The position numbers were made by a program, and so were the translations under genes. From Aquabacterium parvum (lineage in GTDB: Bacteria; Pseudomonadota; Gammaproteobacteria; Burkholderiales; Burkholderiaceae_C), in the NCBI RefSeq assembly GCF_001447195.1, contig NZ_LFRI01000157.1:1-64000 (forward strand): DNA of 64,000 nt, read 5' to 3'. Below are positions 35,383-43,211 of the stretch, piece after piece. The first letter of the stretch is position 1. Every line of letters starts with the position of its first letter. The notes below the pieces were generated by a model. That model was not told the DNA's origin, searched no databases, and saw only the letters and a list, made by a program, of their open reading frames with translations.

Positions 35383-36264
35383 TCAGGCCAGGTGACGGGT
35401 CCACAGGACCTCGCCCGCCTGGAGCGGGTCGCCCGTGCGGTTGAAGGTGTCGAGCCAGACCTTGTACGTGGGCACGACGCCGGCGTCCCAAGGGTGAAAG
35501 CCGGGCTTGAAAAAGCTCAGGTAGCTGGGGATCATGCGGGTGTAGAGCCCGCCGATGCCGAACAACCACCACGCGCCCTTGGCGAACATCTTGATGCGCT
35601 GCCAGCGGCTGAAGCCGTCGACCTTGAGCATGTAGCGCGTGGTCAGGGCCACGTTGAGGTTGAACAGGAAAGTCACCATGATCAGCGCGAAGGTGCGGCG
35701 CAGGTAACCGGCCTTGGCCACCTTCTGCAGCACGTCGAAGGCCACGGCCTTGTGCTCCATCTCTTCCATGGCGTGCCAGGCGTACATGGCGCGCATGCGG
35801 TGGTCGGCCTGGCCCAGCACCTTGGGGTCCTCGCACAGGGCTTCGGCCATGGTGGCGGTCAGGTGCTCGGCGGCGGCGGTGTCGGCCAGCGTCACCACGG
35901 GGGCGAACTTGCTGCGCGCCCAGTTGGAGATGCCACGCTGCACGTTCTCGAGCATGTCGACGTCGATGCCCTGTTGGCGCAGTCGGTCGTTGTACTGGCT
36001 GTGCACGATGCCGTGCTGGCCCTCCTGGCGCATGAAGTCCTTGACGTCGGCCAGCAGCTTGGGGTCGGTGATCTGGTCGCGGTAATCGCGCACGCAGGAG
36101 ATGAAGTAGCGCTCGCCCTCGGGGAAGATGGTCGACATGGCGTCGAAATAGCGCGACTTGAAAGCATCGCCACCAAACCAGTACTTGGGGATGTCGCCGC
36201 CGAGGTCGAAGTCCAGCTTCTCGCGGGGGACGATGACGGGCGCCTGGGTTGCGTGCTGGCTCAT
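35383..36264 (-). CDS. Predicted metal-dependent hydrolase (PF10118)
   Basis: The 293-residue protein matches the PF10118 pattern: DIPKYWFGGDAFKSRYFDAMSTIFPEGERYFI near the start in two blocks, then histidine/glutamate motifs EGQHGIVHSQYN, AAEHLTATMAEAL and AMEEMEHKAVAFDV. These look like a ferritin-like four-helix di-metal site. A hydrophobic segment (FALIMVTFLFNLNVAL) may contact the membrane. The reaction is unknown. The ribosome site is GGAG. It appears monocistronic. Confidence 0.8.
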   Translation of the reverse strand: MSQHATQAPVIVPREKLDFDLGGDIPKYWFGGDAFKSRYFDAMSTIFPEGERYFISCVRDYRDQITDPKLLADVKDFMRQEGQHGIVHSQYNDRLRQQGIDVDMLENVQRGISNWARSKFAPVVTLADTAAAEHLTATMAEALCEDPKVLGQADHRMRAMYAWHAMEEMEHKAVAFDVLQKVAKAGYLRRTFALIMVTFLFNLNVALTTRYMLKVDGFSRWQRIKMFAKGAWWLFGIGGLYTRMIPSYLSFFKPGFHPWDAGVVPTYKVWLDTFNRTGDPLQAGEVLWTRHLA

Positions 36265-36376
36265 GGTGGACTCCTGGTTTTCGACGGGGGGTGTTCGAGC
36301 GTGACTTTAGGCCCGATGGCACCCGGCGCGTGAGGGAAAGTGGCGACACGCAAGGGGATTTGCGCGACGCCGACCC

Positions 36377-37618
36377 TCAGGCCGCTGCGGGCAAAACCTG
36401 CGCGGACGCGTTCGCCGCGGCGCCAGGGGCCGAGTCCAGGGGCAGCCAGGCGGTCAACCGCGTGCCCTCGTTGGACATGGAGTCGATGGCCATGCAGCCA
36501 CCCAGGGCCTCGAAGCGAAAGCGCATGCCGCGCAAGCCGTGCCGGCCCGCGACGAGCCTGGAGGCATCGAACCCCTTGCCGTCGTCCCAGACTTCGACCC
36601 TCGCCAAACCGTCCTGCGCCCGCAGGCGCACCACCGCGCTGCGCGCGTTCGCGTACTTGGCCATGTTGGTCAGGGCCTCCTGCGCGAAGCGGTAAACCGC
36701 CAGGGATTTGTCCGCCGACAGTTCGACCGCCTCCAGATCACAACGGATGGGGATTTCACAGGTGCGCGACATCTCGCTGCACAGGATCTCGAGCGAAGGC
36801 TGCAAACCCAGGGAGCGCAAGATCGATGGGGACAAGTCTTCGATGATGCGCCGTTTCAAGGCGATGCCGGCATTGAGCGACTCGACCAGGCGTTGCAGCT
36901 TCGGCTCCACCTCGGGCACCTGTTTGAGGCTGGGCCGCATCGACGCGACGTTCAGTTTGGCCGACGTCAGCAGTGCCCCAAGCTCGTCGTGGAGCTCGCG
37001 CGCAAGCCTGGCCCGCTCGTCTTCGCGAGCGGACTGCAAGTGCTGGGTCAGCTCCCGCAAGTCCGCCATGCGCCGATTGACCTCTTGCTCCAGTCCATCA
37101 CGCTCGTCTCGCAGGGCCTGACGCTGGCGCTCACGCTCGCGCTCGAAGGCACGGCTCGAGGTGATCAACGCCACCAGCACCAGCGTGCACAACACGGTCA
37201 ACGAAATCACGCCAATGCGCCCGAGCAGGAAAATCTCGCGCACCGCTGCCAGGCCCTTGGCAATGTGCTGATTGCGATGCTGCATCGTGGACTGAACCTC
37301 GTCACGCAACTTCTGCATCATCTCCAGCCCGATGCCCGTGCGCACCAATTCCATGGCGCGACTTTGCTCGCCCTGGTCGTGCAGCCGCATGACCTCAGAC
37401 ATCTCTGTCAGCTTGGCCTGCATCGCCGCCCGCACACGAGCCTGCAACACGCGCGTCTGCGGGTCCCGCCCGTCGCGATCGAACTGGTCGACCTGGTTCA
37501 GCTCCGCGAAGACATCGGACGCGGCCCGCTCGTAAGGCTTGAGGTAGGCCTTGTCACCCAGCATCAGGTAACCGCGCTTGCCCGACTCGGCTTCGGTGAG
37601 CCTCTGGAAAGCGTTCAA
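36377..37618 (-). CDS. CHASE3-like sensor histidine kinase (N-terminus uncertain)
   Basis: The 413-residue frame starts at a TTG inside what looks like a CHASE3 sensor (LTEAESGKRGYLMLGD). It continues with a membrane helix at 134-153, a coiled coil (about 157-200), a HisKA_3 helix with H210 (RLARELHDELGALLTSAK) and an ATPase domain (YRFAQEALTNMAKYA, VWDDGKGFD, HGLRGMRFR). CHASE3 proteins normally begin with a first membrane helix. That helix seems present in another frame just upstream: an ATG at 37699 with GGAAGG, followed by an A7 run. The gene may be truncated, frameshifted or mis-sequenced at its 5' end. The downstream receiver partner may be the 37809 gene. Confidence 0.8.
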   Translation of the reverse strand: MNAFQRLTEAESGKRGYLMLGDKAYLKPYERAASDVFAELNQVDQFDRDGRDPQTRVLQARVRAAMQAKLTEMSEVMRLHDQGEQSRAMELVRTGIGLEMMQKLRDEVQSTMQHRNQHIAKGLAAVREIFLLGRIGVISLTVLCTLVLVALITSSRAFERERERQRQALRDERDGLEQEVNRRMADLRELTQHLQSAREDERARLARELHDELGALLTSAKLNVASMRPSLKQVPEVEPKLQRLVESLNAGIALKRRIIEDLSPSILRSLGLQPSLEILCSEMSRTCEIPIRCDLEAVELSADKSLAVYRFAQEALTNMAKYANARSAVVRLRAQDGLARVEVWDDGKGFDASRLVAGRHGLRGMRFRFEALGGCMAIDSMSNEGTRLTAWLPLDSAPGAAANASAQVLPAAA

Positions 37619-37808
37619 CAGCCGCAGCCGCCAGCGCCACGGGGATGCTGTAAGCCCCCAGTCGCACCTTCGTCCACCAACCTGCTACCTTTTTTTCATC
37701 TCGCGGCCGCCTTCCCGTGATCGAGTCGATGTGAAGCCCGTCGGCACCATCTTTGCACCCCAGGCGGGTGCTTGTGATTTTTTTCTGCGGATCGGTTCGC
37801 GCAGGCGT

Positions 37809-38294
37809 TCAGCCGGCTCTGCCTGACAGGCTTGCGCAGTAGTCGATCAGCTCTTCGAGCTCGGACGACTTGTCGAAAACCCGATCGGCCCCCAACGCCA
37901 CGCTGCGGGTTCGCATGTCGGGGGTGGCGTAGTTCGTCAAGACCACTTTGTGGCAGGGCAGATTCAGGCCGTTGGCGTGCTTGAGCACCTCCAGCCCGGT
38001 TCCCTGCTTGAGGAAAATGTCGACAATCATCAGATCGACGTCTCGACCCGAGCGCTCGAGCCACTCCTTCGCGCCGGCTTCGTCACCCGCGCAACCCACC
38101 ACCCGAAGCGGCAGCATTTCTTGCAAGGTGTCGATCAGGCCGCGCAGGATCAGGCCGCTGTCCTCTACGAGAAAGCACTGCAGCGGCCTTGTCTCAGCGG
38201 CCATGTTGTCTTGATCTGCTTTGAGCATGTTCCACGCTTCAGGGGCGTCTTGCGCACCCTGATGCAAATGGTCCGATGTTTTTCGCTCGATCAT
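37809..38294 (-). CDS. Stand-alone response-regulator receiver protein
   Basis: A receiver domain with the acidic pocket in CFLVEDSGLILRGLI, phospho-acceptor D92 (LMIVDIFLKQGTG) and the conserved lysine in RVFDKSSELEEL; there is no DNA-binding domain. The 38294 ATG has a poor ribosome site. ATGs at 38228 and 38204 leave the domain intact and would place the motif at 38295 within a promoter rather than against the start codon. It lies just upstream of the CHASE3-like kinase on the same strand, so the two are probably partners. Confidence 0.82.
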   Translation of the reverse strand: MIERKTSDHLHQGAQDAPEAWNMLKADQDNMAAETRPLQCFLVEDSGLILRGLIDTLQEMLPLRVVGCAGDEAGAKEWLERSGRDVDLMIVDIFLKQGTGLEVLKHANGLNLPCHKVVLTNYATPDMRTRSVALGADRVFDKSSELEELIDYCASLSGRAG

Positions 38295-38303
38295 TGTCAG
38301 ACT
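38295..38303. promoter_or_regulatory. TGTCNGACA-type site (TGTCAGACT) upstream of receiver gene
   Basis: TGTCAGACT matches seven of the eight fixed positions of the motif shared by the following block. It directly precedes the first possible ATG of the receiver gene. No partner copy is seen 23 bp away, so this is the weaker kind of match. Confidence 0.25.
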
Positions 38304-38330
38304 TATCCTACTTTTCCCTCAAACAGAGGG

Positions 38331-38366
38331 AAAAAGCCCAGACCAGGGTTGATTCCAGTCCGGGCT
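38331..38366 (-). terminator. Rho-independent terminator of csbD
   Basis: On the minus strand AGCCCGGAC and GTCTGGGCT pair (nine pairs, one G-U) around a 14-base loop and are followed by TTTTT. It lies 30 bp past the csbD stop. A second dyad, CCCTC-N5-GAGGG, adjoins it. Confidence 0.8.
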
Positions 38367-38395
38367 GCGTCATGAGTGTGGTGTGGGTTCAACTG

Positions 38396-38611
38396 TCAGT
38401 TGAACCAATCCTTCTTCCACTCGGACTTCCACTGCTCCACTTGCTTTTCCGCCTCGTCGCGGCTGACGCCGTAACGCTCCTGAATGCGACCGGCCAGCTG
38501 TTCACGCTTGCCGGAGATGACGTCCAGGTCATCGTCGGTCAGCTTGCCCCACTGCTCGACGACCTTGCCCTTGATTTGCTTCCATTGACCTTCGACTCGA
38601 TCCCAGTTCAT
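38396..38611 (-). CDS. CsbD-family stress protein
   Basis: The 71-residue product is a CsbD-like protein: MNWDRVEGQWKQIKGKVVEQ, KLTDDDLDVISGKREQLAG and a tryptophan-rich end VEQWKSEWKKDWF. CsbD proteins are abundant general-stress proteins of unknown mechanism; in Bacillus csbD is SigB dependent. AAGGAG precedes the ATG. Two motif copies lie 85 and 108 bp upstream and a terminator follows, so it is transcribed on its own. Confidence 0.93.
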   Translation of the reverse strand: MNWDRVEGQWKQIKGKVVEQWGKLTDDDLDVISGKREQLAGRIQERYGVSRDEAEKQVEQWKSEWKKDWFN

Positions 38612-38695
38612 GGTGTTTCTCCTTGGGTTGAAACAGGTTGGTGTGGAACGGTTTGAACCGTTGATTTCATTGTCCCGAGGGGGGGCTGCGATGCA

Positions 38696-38727
38696 TGTCA
38701 GTCAGCACTGCAAGCCCCTGTAGGACA
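38696..38727. promoter_or_regulatory. Paired TGTCNGACA-type sites upstream of csbD
   Basis: TGTCAGTCA at 38696-38704 and TGTAGGACA at 38719-38727 lie exactly 23 bp apart. Each differs from the consensus TGTCNGACA at one fixed position. They sit in the 124-base gap between the ferritin-like gene's stop and csbD. Confidence 0.5.
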
Positions 38728-38735
38728 AGCGGCCG

Positions 38736-39293
38736 TCAGCGCTCGAGCAGGTCAGACAATTCGTCGGCATGCTCTTCTTCGTCGCGCAGGATGCCCTCGA
38801 GCAACTGGCGCGTGGTCGGATCCTTGTCGCCGATGAGCGCGATCATCTGGCGATAGGACTCCACCGCCACGCGCTCGGCGATCAGGTTGGCGCGGATCAT
38901 GTCCTTGAGGCCGCTGCTCTCGTCGTAGTCGGCATGGGACAGCGATGTCAGCCGGTCGGGGTCGAACGCCGGCGAGCCACCCAGCTGGACGATGCGCTCG
39001 GCCAGCTTGTCGGCATGCCCCTGCTCAGCCACGGCATGCACCATGAATTCCGCCGCGATCGGGCCGGATTCGAGCCCCTTGGCGGTGAAGTGGTGGCGCC
39101 GGTAGCGCAGCACGCAGACCAGCTCGGTGGCCAGCGCGCCATTGAGCAGCTCGATGACGCCGTCCTTCCAGGGGCCGTAGCTCGGCGTGACGGCGCCGTC
39201 GTCGAGGTGGGTGCGCGCCCGCTCGAGGGCCTTTTCATCGAGCTTGAGCGACGTGGCCTCGGCTTTGCGCGAGACAACGGATGTGACTTTCAT
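38736..39293 (-). CDS. Ferritin-like / bacterioferritin-type protein
   Basis: The 185-residue four-helix protein has the di-iron pattern of bacterioferritin/Dps-like proteins: ELLNGALATELVCVLRYRRHHF on the first helix, FMVHAVAEQGHADKLAERI on the second, LIAERVAVESYRQMIALIGD and LLEGILRDEEEHADELSDLL on the last two. It probably stores or detoxifies iron, limiting Fenton damage. AAGGAG precedes the ATG. It is the third gene of the AI-2E permease / DUF1328 / ferritin operon (16 bp gap). Confidence 0.85.
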   Translation of the reverse strand: MKVTSVVSRKAEATSLKLDEKALERARTHLDDGAVTPSYGPWKDGVIELLNGALATELVCVLRYRRHHFTAKGLESGPIAAEFMVHAVAEQGHADKLAERIVQLGGSPAFDPDRLTSLSHADYDESSGLKDMIRANLIAERVAVESYRQMIALIGDKDPTTRQLLEGILRDEEEHADELSDLLER

Positions 39294-39309
39294 GATCGAT
39301 CTCCTTGGC

Positions 39310-39486
39310 TCACTTGCTGAACGCGTTCACGCCAAAGGCCACCAGGCCGATGACGACGAAGAACGCAACCAGGAACAGCACAAACAGCAACTTGGCGATG
39401 CCAGCCGCACCCGCAGCCACGCCACTGAATCCCAACAGACCTGCGACGGCTGCGATCACGGCAAAAATGACGGCCCACTTGAGCAT
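39310..39486 (-). CDS. DUF1328 small membrane protein (YtjA-like)
   Basis: A 58-residue protein starts at an ATG with AAGGAG upstream and has two hydrophobic helices, [20 protein letters not shown] and [20 protein letters not shown], joined by the conserved-looking AAGAAGIA. It matches DUF1328 (E. coli YtjA). Function is unknown, though such genes are often stress-linked. It lies between the AI-2E permease gene (13 bp) and the ferritin-like gene (16 bp) in one operon. Confidence 0.9.
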   Translation of the reverse strand: MLKWAVIFAVIAAVAGLLGFSGVAAGAAGIAKLLFVLFLVAFFVVIGLVAFGVNAFSK

Positions 39487-39499
39487 GTCGTTCTCCTTG

Positions 39500-40786
39500 T
39501 CAAAGTGATGACTTCACTGTCACCCCGGCACCGATTTCGTGGCGTCGGATGGGTGCCCACTTCGCTGTAGGAGAGCGCCCCGAATGCGGCTCAGGCGATG
39601 CGTTCGCCGCCGGCTGATGCGGTGTCTCGCAAGGGTCGCCCACCCGGTCGACGGGCCCGCATCCGAGCAGCACATGGAAGACCGACAGACGCGGGATGTG
39701 GCGGCCCATCGTCGCCAGACAAACGCTGATGGGGGTGGCAACCACCAGGCCGACCGGCCCCCAAAGCGCCGTCCAGAAAGTGGCGGAAATCAGGATCGCC
39801 ACCGTCCCCAGACCGGCGCGTTGGCCGTACAGGATGGGTTCGAGCACGTTGTTGGTGACGAGCTCCATCACCAGCACCAGCGCCGCGGTCTGCATGCCCA
39901 TGGCCCATCCGGGCTCGGACACCAGTGCCATCAGCAAAGGCCCTGCGCCAGCGACCACGGGACCGGCATAGGGCACGAATCGCAGCATCCCGGCCAGGAT
40001 GCCCCAGGACGCAGCGCCGGGCACCCCCAACAGGCCCAACGCCACCCCGAACACCAGGCCATAGGCTGCGTTGAGCATCAACTGCGCACCCAGGTACCCG
40101 CGCAGTCGGTCGCTCGCATCGCACAGCGCCAGTTTGGCTCTGTCGAAATTGCCGTCGGCCAGCCGGACGATGCGCTCGCGCAAATCGTTCCACTCGATCA
40201 GCATGAAGATGACGAGGATGATGACCGCCCCGGTCTGCAGCAACACCGACAAGTAAGGCGAAGCCATCTGCAGCAATTGTTCGGCCCCGCTCGCACTTTG
40301 CATGCGCACGGTCTGCACCCTCGACGCGTTCGGCGCAGCGGGCTCGCCTGTCACGACACTGGTGGTGTTCTGCATCGCCACGTCCAGCGAATGCAGGGCC
40401 TGACCCACGCTGCGCAAGGGCATGTTCGCAGCCAGGCTCTCACGAGCATCGCGAAACTTGTGTTCGAGCGATTGCTGATACCGCGGCAGCTCCCCGACCA
40501 ATCCCTCGACCTCGAGCGACACCAGCAGGCCAGCGGCCACCATCAAGGCTCCGACGCTCCCGCACACCAGCGCGACCGCGAAGCCTCGGGGCAGCCGCAT
40601 GCGCTCGATCATCCTGACCGCCGGGGCCAAGGCAAATGCAATCAGTGCCGCCAGGGCCAGCGGGGCCAGGATGCCCCGACCGAAATAAAGCCCCATGAGG
40701 ACCAGACCGAAGCCGATCGCTCGAACAGACCTCGCGACGGACTTGGGCAAGACAACGCGCCTTCCCGAAGGAAACTGTGGATTCAT
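39500..40786 (-). CDS. AI-2E family (PerM-type) membrane transporter
   Basis: The 428-residue protein has about eight membrane helices in the AI-2 exporter pattern: [20 protein letters not shown] at the start, then a long extracytoplasmic helical stretch (about 90-175) and a C-terminal pore region [23 protein letters not shown] and [15 protein letters not shown]. Family members export AI-2 or act in ion or osmotic stress; the substrate here is unknown. The C-terminal 50 residues are polar and unusual. It is the first gene of a three-gene operon and has paired motif copies 52-83 bp upstream. Confidence 0.88.
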   Translation of the reverse strand: MNPQFPSGRRVVLPKSVARSVRAIGFGLVLMGLYFGRGILAPLALAALIAFALAPAVRMIERMRLPRGFAVALVCGSVGALMVAAGLLVSLEVEGLVGELPRYQQSLEHKFRDARESLAANMPLRSVGQALHSLDVAMQNTTSVVTGEPAAPNASRVQTVRMQSASGAEQLLQMASPYLSVLLQTGAVIILVIFMLIEWNDLRERIVRLADGNFDRAKLALCDASDRLRGYLGAQLMLNAAYGLVFGVALGLLGVPGAASWGILAGMLRFVPYAGPVVAGAGPLLMALVSEPGWAMGMQTAALVLVMELVTNNVLEPILYGQRAGLGTVAILISATFWTALWGPVGLVVATPISVCLATMGRHIPRLSVFHVLLGCGPVDRVGDPCETPHQPAANASPEPHSGRSPTAKWAPIRRHEIGAGVTVKSSL

Positions 40787-40837
40787 GGCAGCACTCCCGA
40801 TGGTGCCCCCATTGCACCCAGATCGTCACCTCGCCGA

Positions 40838-40869
40838 CGTCGGACAAGGCTGAGAGTGCGTGTAGGACC
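40838..40869. promoter_or_regulatory. Paired TGTCNGACA-type sites upstream of the AI-2E operon
   Basis: CGTCGGACA at 40838-40846 and TGTAGGACC at 40861-40869 lie 23 bp apart, the spacing also seen at csbD and bphP. They fall between the bphO stop codon and the AI-2E permease start. Confidence 0.5.
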
Positions 40870-40879
40870 GCAGGAGACC

Positions 40880-41470
40880 TCAGGCCAGGCTGCGACGCAT
40901 CGACTCGGTCAATGCCAGGAAGGTGAGTTGCGCAGCCCTCAGGGCCTCGGCCGCATGCCACGTTCCCTTGCTCGCCCGCGATTCAAGGCGACAGGCGAAG
41001 TCGCGCCAGGACTGCACCGCATGGTCGCCGTGCCCATGGAAGTAGGCCCAGCCGGGAGCCGGCTGTGAGGCGGTGCCGGCAACACCCTGATGCTGTCGGC
41101 ACAACACCCGACCGCCCAGCATCGAGCCCCAGATGACGTAGGCGCTGCCCCACGCATGCTCCGCATTGTTGAGCCAATCCATGCGGGGCTCCATCCGCCG
41201 TGGAATCAATCCCAGCTGCTCAGCGTCGTCCTTGAGTTGCGGCCAGCGCGAGCCACGGACCATGAACAGCTGATCCGGCTCTGGCAGGGCCATCAGCATG
41301 CGAGGCTCCCAGGCGACGTGGAAATCGAGCAAGGCTTGCATGACCTTGCGGTGGTGCCGCGGATCGCTGAGCCGGTCCGCGTCCATCTCGAGTTCGATGG
41401 CGTCGTGATGGGAGCGGGTGCCGGCCTTGAGGGACTGCAGGCAGGAAGGGGATGCGGCGATCGCGTTCAT
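40880..41470 (-). CDS. bphO: Biliverdin-producing heme oxygenase
   Basis: BphO cleaves heme to biliverdin IX-alpha, carbon monoxide and iron, supplying the phytochrome chromophore. The 196-residue protein shows the proximal histidine region SLKAGTRSHHDAIELEMD and the distal helix GSAYVIWGSMLGGRVLCRQH, whose glycines flank the heme. The ATG overlaps the bphP stop codon (ATGA) and has GAGGA upstream, so the two are translationally coupled. This pairing supports both identities. Confidence 0.9.
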   Translation of the reverse strand: MNAIAASPSCLQSLKAGTRSHHDAIELEMDADRLSDPRHHRKVMQALLDFHVAWEPRMLMALPEPDQLFMVRGSRWPQLKDDAEQLGLIPRRMEPRMDWLNNAEHAWGSAYVIWGSMLGGRVLCRQHQGVAGTASQPAPGWAYFHGHGDHAVQSWRDFACRLESRASKGTWHAAEALRAAQLTFLALTESMRRSLA

Positions 41471-43014
41471 GGGTTCCTCGACTTTCTCTCCAGACTCAAT
41501 TCGGCGTGCACCCTGTGCAAGGTCTGCCTCAACTCTTCGGCCAGCACCCGATCGTCCCCGCCCCATGGCACAGAGGTGCCCTTGACGACCTCCCGCCACT
41601 CCTCGAAGGAGCCGCGCGGCGTCAAGCGCGGGCCAAGGGGGCCGATCTTGATCAGCTTCTCCGGCTTGCCACCCCAGCGAAGGGTGAGCTCCTGCTCTTT
41701 GCGCAGCAGGCACACCCAGGCCTGCTGGACCTCGCTGAAGCGCATGGCCAGCAGCCCGGCCATGCCCGTGCCTTCAGAGGGCCACTGATGAAGATAGTTC
41801 AAGGACACCAGGTTCGCCGGTTGTTGCTGCAACCAATTGAGCAACTGGGGCCAGGCTGCGAGCAACCGTTCATCGCTGGCTTGGACCTGGTCCTCGAGGG
41901 CGACGACCCAGGCATCGGCCTGCCACGTCCCCAACCACTGCCGGGCTTGCTGACACAGGACCTCGAAGGTGTCTTCACGGCGGGCCATCTCCAGCGACAG
42001 GCGAGCTCGCTGTGCGGCCAGCCGGGACTGGCGCTCCTGGGTCTGGCGACGCTGCCACTCGTCGACCTTGGCACCCAGCAGGTGGCTCAGCACCTCCAGG
42101 GCCAGACGCTGCGGGTGGGCCAGGCGATGCGGCCCCATGTGGTGACAGGCAACCAGTCCCCACAGCCGCCCCTGCACCACGATCGACAGGCTCAGCGACG
42201 CGCCAACGCCCATGTTCTGCAGGTATTCGATGTGCACCGGCGAGACGCTGCGGAGCTCGCCCTGACTCATGTCCAGCGGCGTGCCATCGGGAGGGGCCAG
42301 CAGGCCCACGGACGCCGCCTGCACATCGCCAATGCCTCTCAGCAGCTTGACGGTGTAGAGCCGTCGGGCCTGCGCCGGGATGTCCGATGCCGGGTAGACG
42401 CGCCCCAGGAATGGATCCAGCTGAGAGGACACCGCTTCTGCAACGACCTCGCCGCTGTCGTCGTGCCGGAAGCGATAGGCCATCACCCGGTCGAATCCCG
42501 TCGCTTGCCGCAAGCCGAGGACCGTCCACTCCAGCATGCGATCCAGGTCAGTTGCACGAGACACCCGACCGGCCAATGCGTGGATCGCGCCGACCGATTC
42601 GGCGACGGTCTGCGCATCCGAATCCGGCCGCCACTCGACTTCCACCATGGAGCCAAAGGGGTGGGCGCTCCAGATGACATCCAGGGTGCCCTCGGCGGTG
42701 TTGCATTCGAGGCAAAGCGGCAACTCGTGCCGGGGAGGAAGGCTGCGCAAAGCTTGCGACAGTTCCGGCAAGTCCTCGCGGATGCGGTCCACGCACGACA
42801 CCCAGCGCTCGCCGGGTTGCGGCGCCGCCGCCCACAGCCGACCTGCGTTGAGGCTCACATGCGTGATCTCGCCCAAGGCGTCCCACGCCACCAGCACGCC
42901 ATGCCCTTGGATGGCGCCAGGGATGTGGATGGGCTCCCTGTCGCAGTTCTGAAGCGTCACCGGACCTGAGAATGCGCGTGACGGGTCCTCACTCAAGGTG
43001 TTGTGTTTGCTCAT
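41467..43014 (-). CDS. bphP: Bacteriophytochrome photosensory protein without output domain
   Basis: The 515-residue protein has the PAS-GAF-PHY photosensory core. C24 in LQNCDREPIHIPGAIQGHG is the biliverdin attachment cysteine, at the same number as in Deinococcus BphP. The GAF chromophore motif is YPASDIPAQARRLY and the PHY tongue is GPRLTPRGSFEEW. It ends soon after the PHY domain, where most relatives carry a histidine kinase. Red/far-red sensing is therefore likely but signalling must go through another protein. The ATG at 43014 has GGAGG 13 bases upstream; a GTG at 43026 is the alternative. bphO follows. Confidence 0.92.
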   Translation of the reverse strand: MSKHNTLSEDPSRAFSGPVTLQNCDREPIHIPGAIQGHGVLVAWDALGEITHVSLNAGRLWAAAPQPGERWVSCVDRIREDLPELSQALRSLPPRHELPLCLECNTAEGTLDVIWSAHPFGSMVEVEWRPDSDAQTVAESVGAIHALAGRVSRATDLDRMLEWTVLGLRQATGFDRVMAYRFRHDDSGEVVAEAVSSQLDPFLGRVYPASDIPAQARRLYTVKLLRGIGDVQAASVGLLAPPDGTPLDMSQGELRSVSPVHIEYLQNMGVGASLSLSIVVQGRLWGLVACHHMGPHRLAHPQRLALEVLSHLLGAKVDEWQRRQTQERQSRLAAQRARLSLEMARREDTFEVLCQQARQWLGTWQADAWVVALEDQVQASDERLLAAWPQLLNWLQQQPANLVSLNYLHQWPSEGTGMAGLLAMRFSEVQQAWVCLLRKEQELTLRWGGKPEKLIKIGPLGPRLTPRGSFEEWREVVKGTSVPWGGDDRVLAEELRQTLHRVHAELSLERKSRNP

Positions 43015-43101
43015 CTTGCGGACCACGCCTCCCGCGACATCATTTGTTCAACTCCTGACCAAGGTCTTTCAAGCATGGTCAGATCAGCACCACGCCGCTT
43101 G

Positions 43102-43142
43102 CGTCGGACATGGCCGCGCCCTTGTGTCAGACATGTCTGACA
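43102..43142. promoter_or_regulatory. TGTCNGACA operator cluster between bphP and the GAF gene
   Basis: CGTCGGACA at 43102-43110 is followed 23 bp on by TGTCAGACA at 43125-43133, and directly by TGTCTGACA at 43134-43142. The last two form a perfect 18-base palindrome. It is centred in the divergent promoter region, about 110 bp from bphP and 70 bp from the GAF gene. Confidence 0.65.
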
Positions 43143-43211
43143 AGGCGTGGCGCGTTGCGTGCAGACAAAGCCGCAAGCATTTGATGCGCTGATACATCAG
43201 ATGAATGCCCG

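Noticed and set aside
37809-38294. The receiver protein as the regulator that binds TGTCNGACA
   Set aside because: It is a receiver domain only, with no DNA-binding part, so it cannot bind the motif itself.
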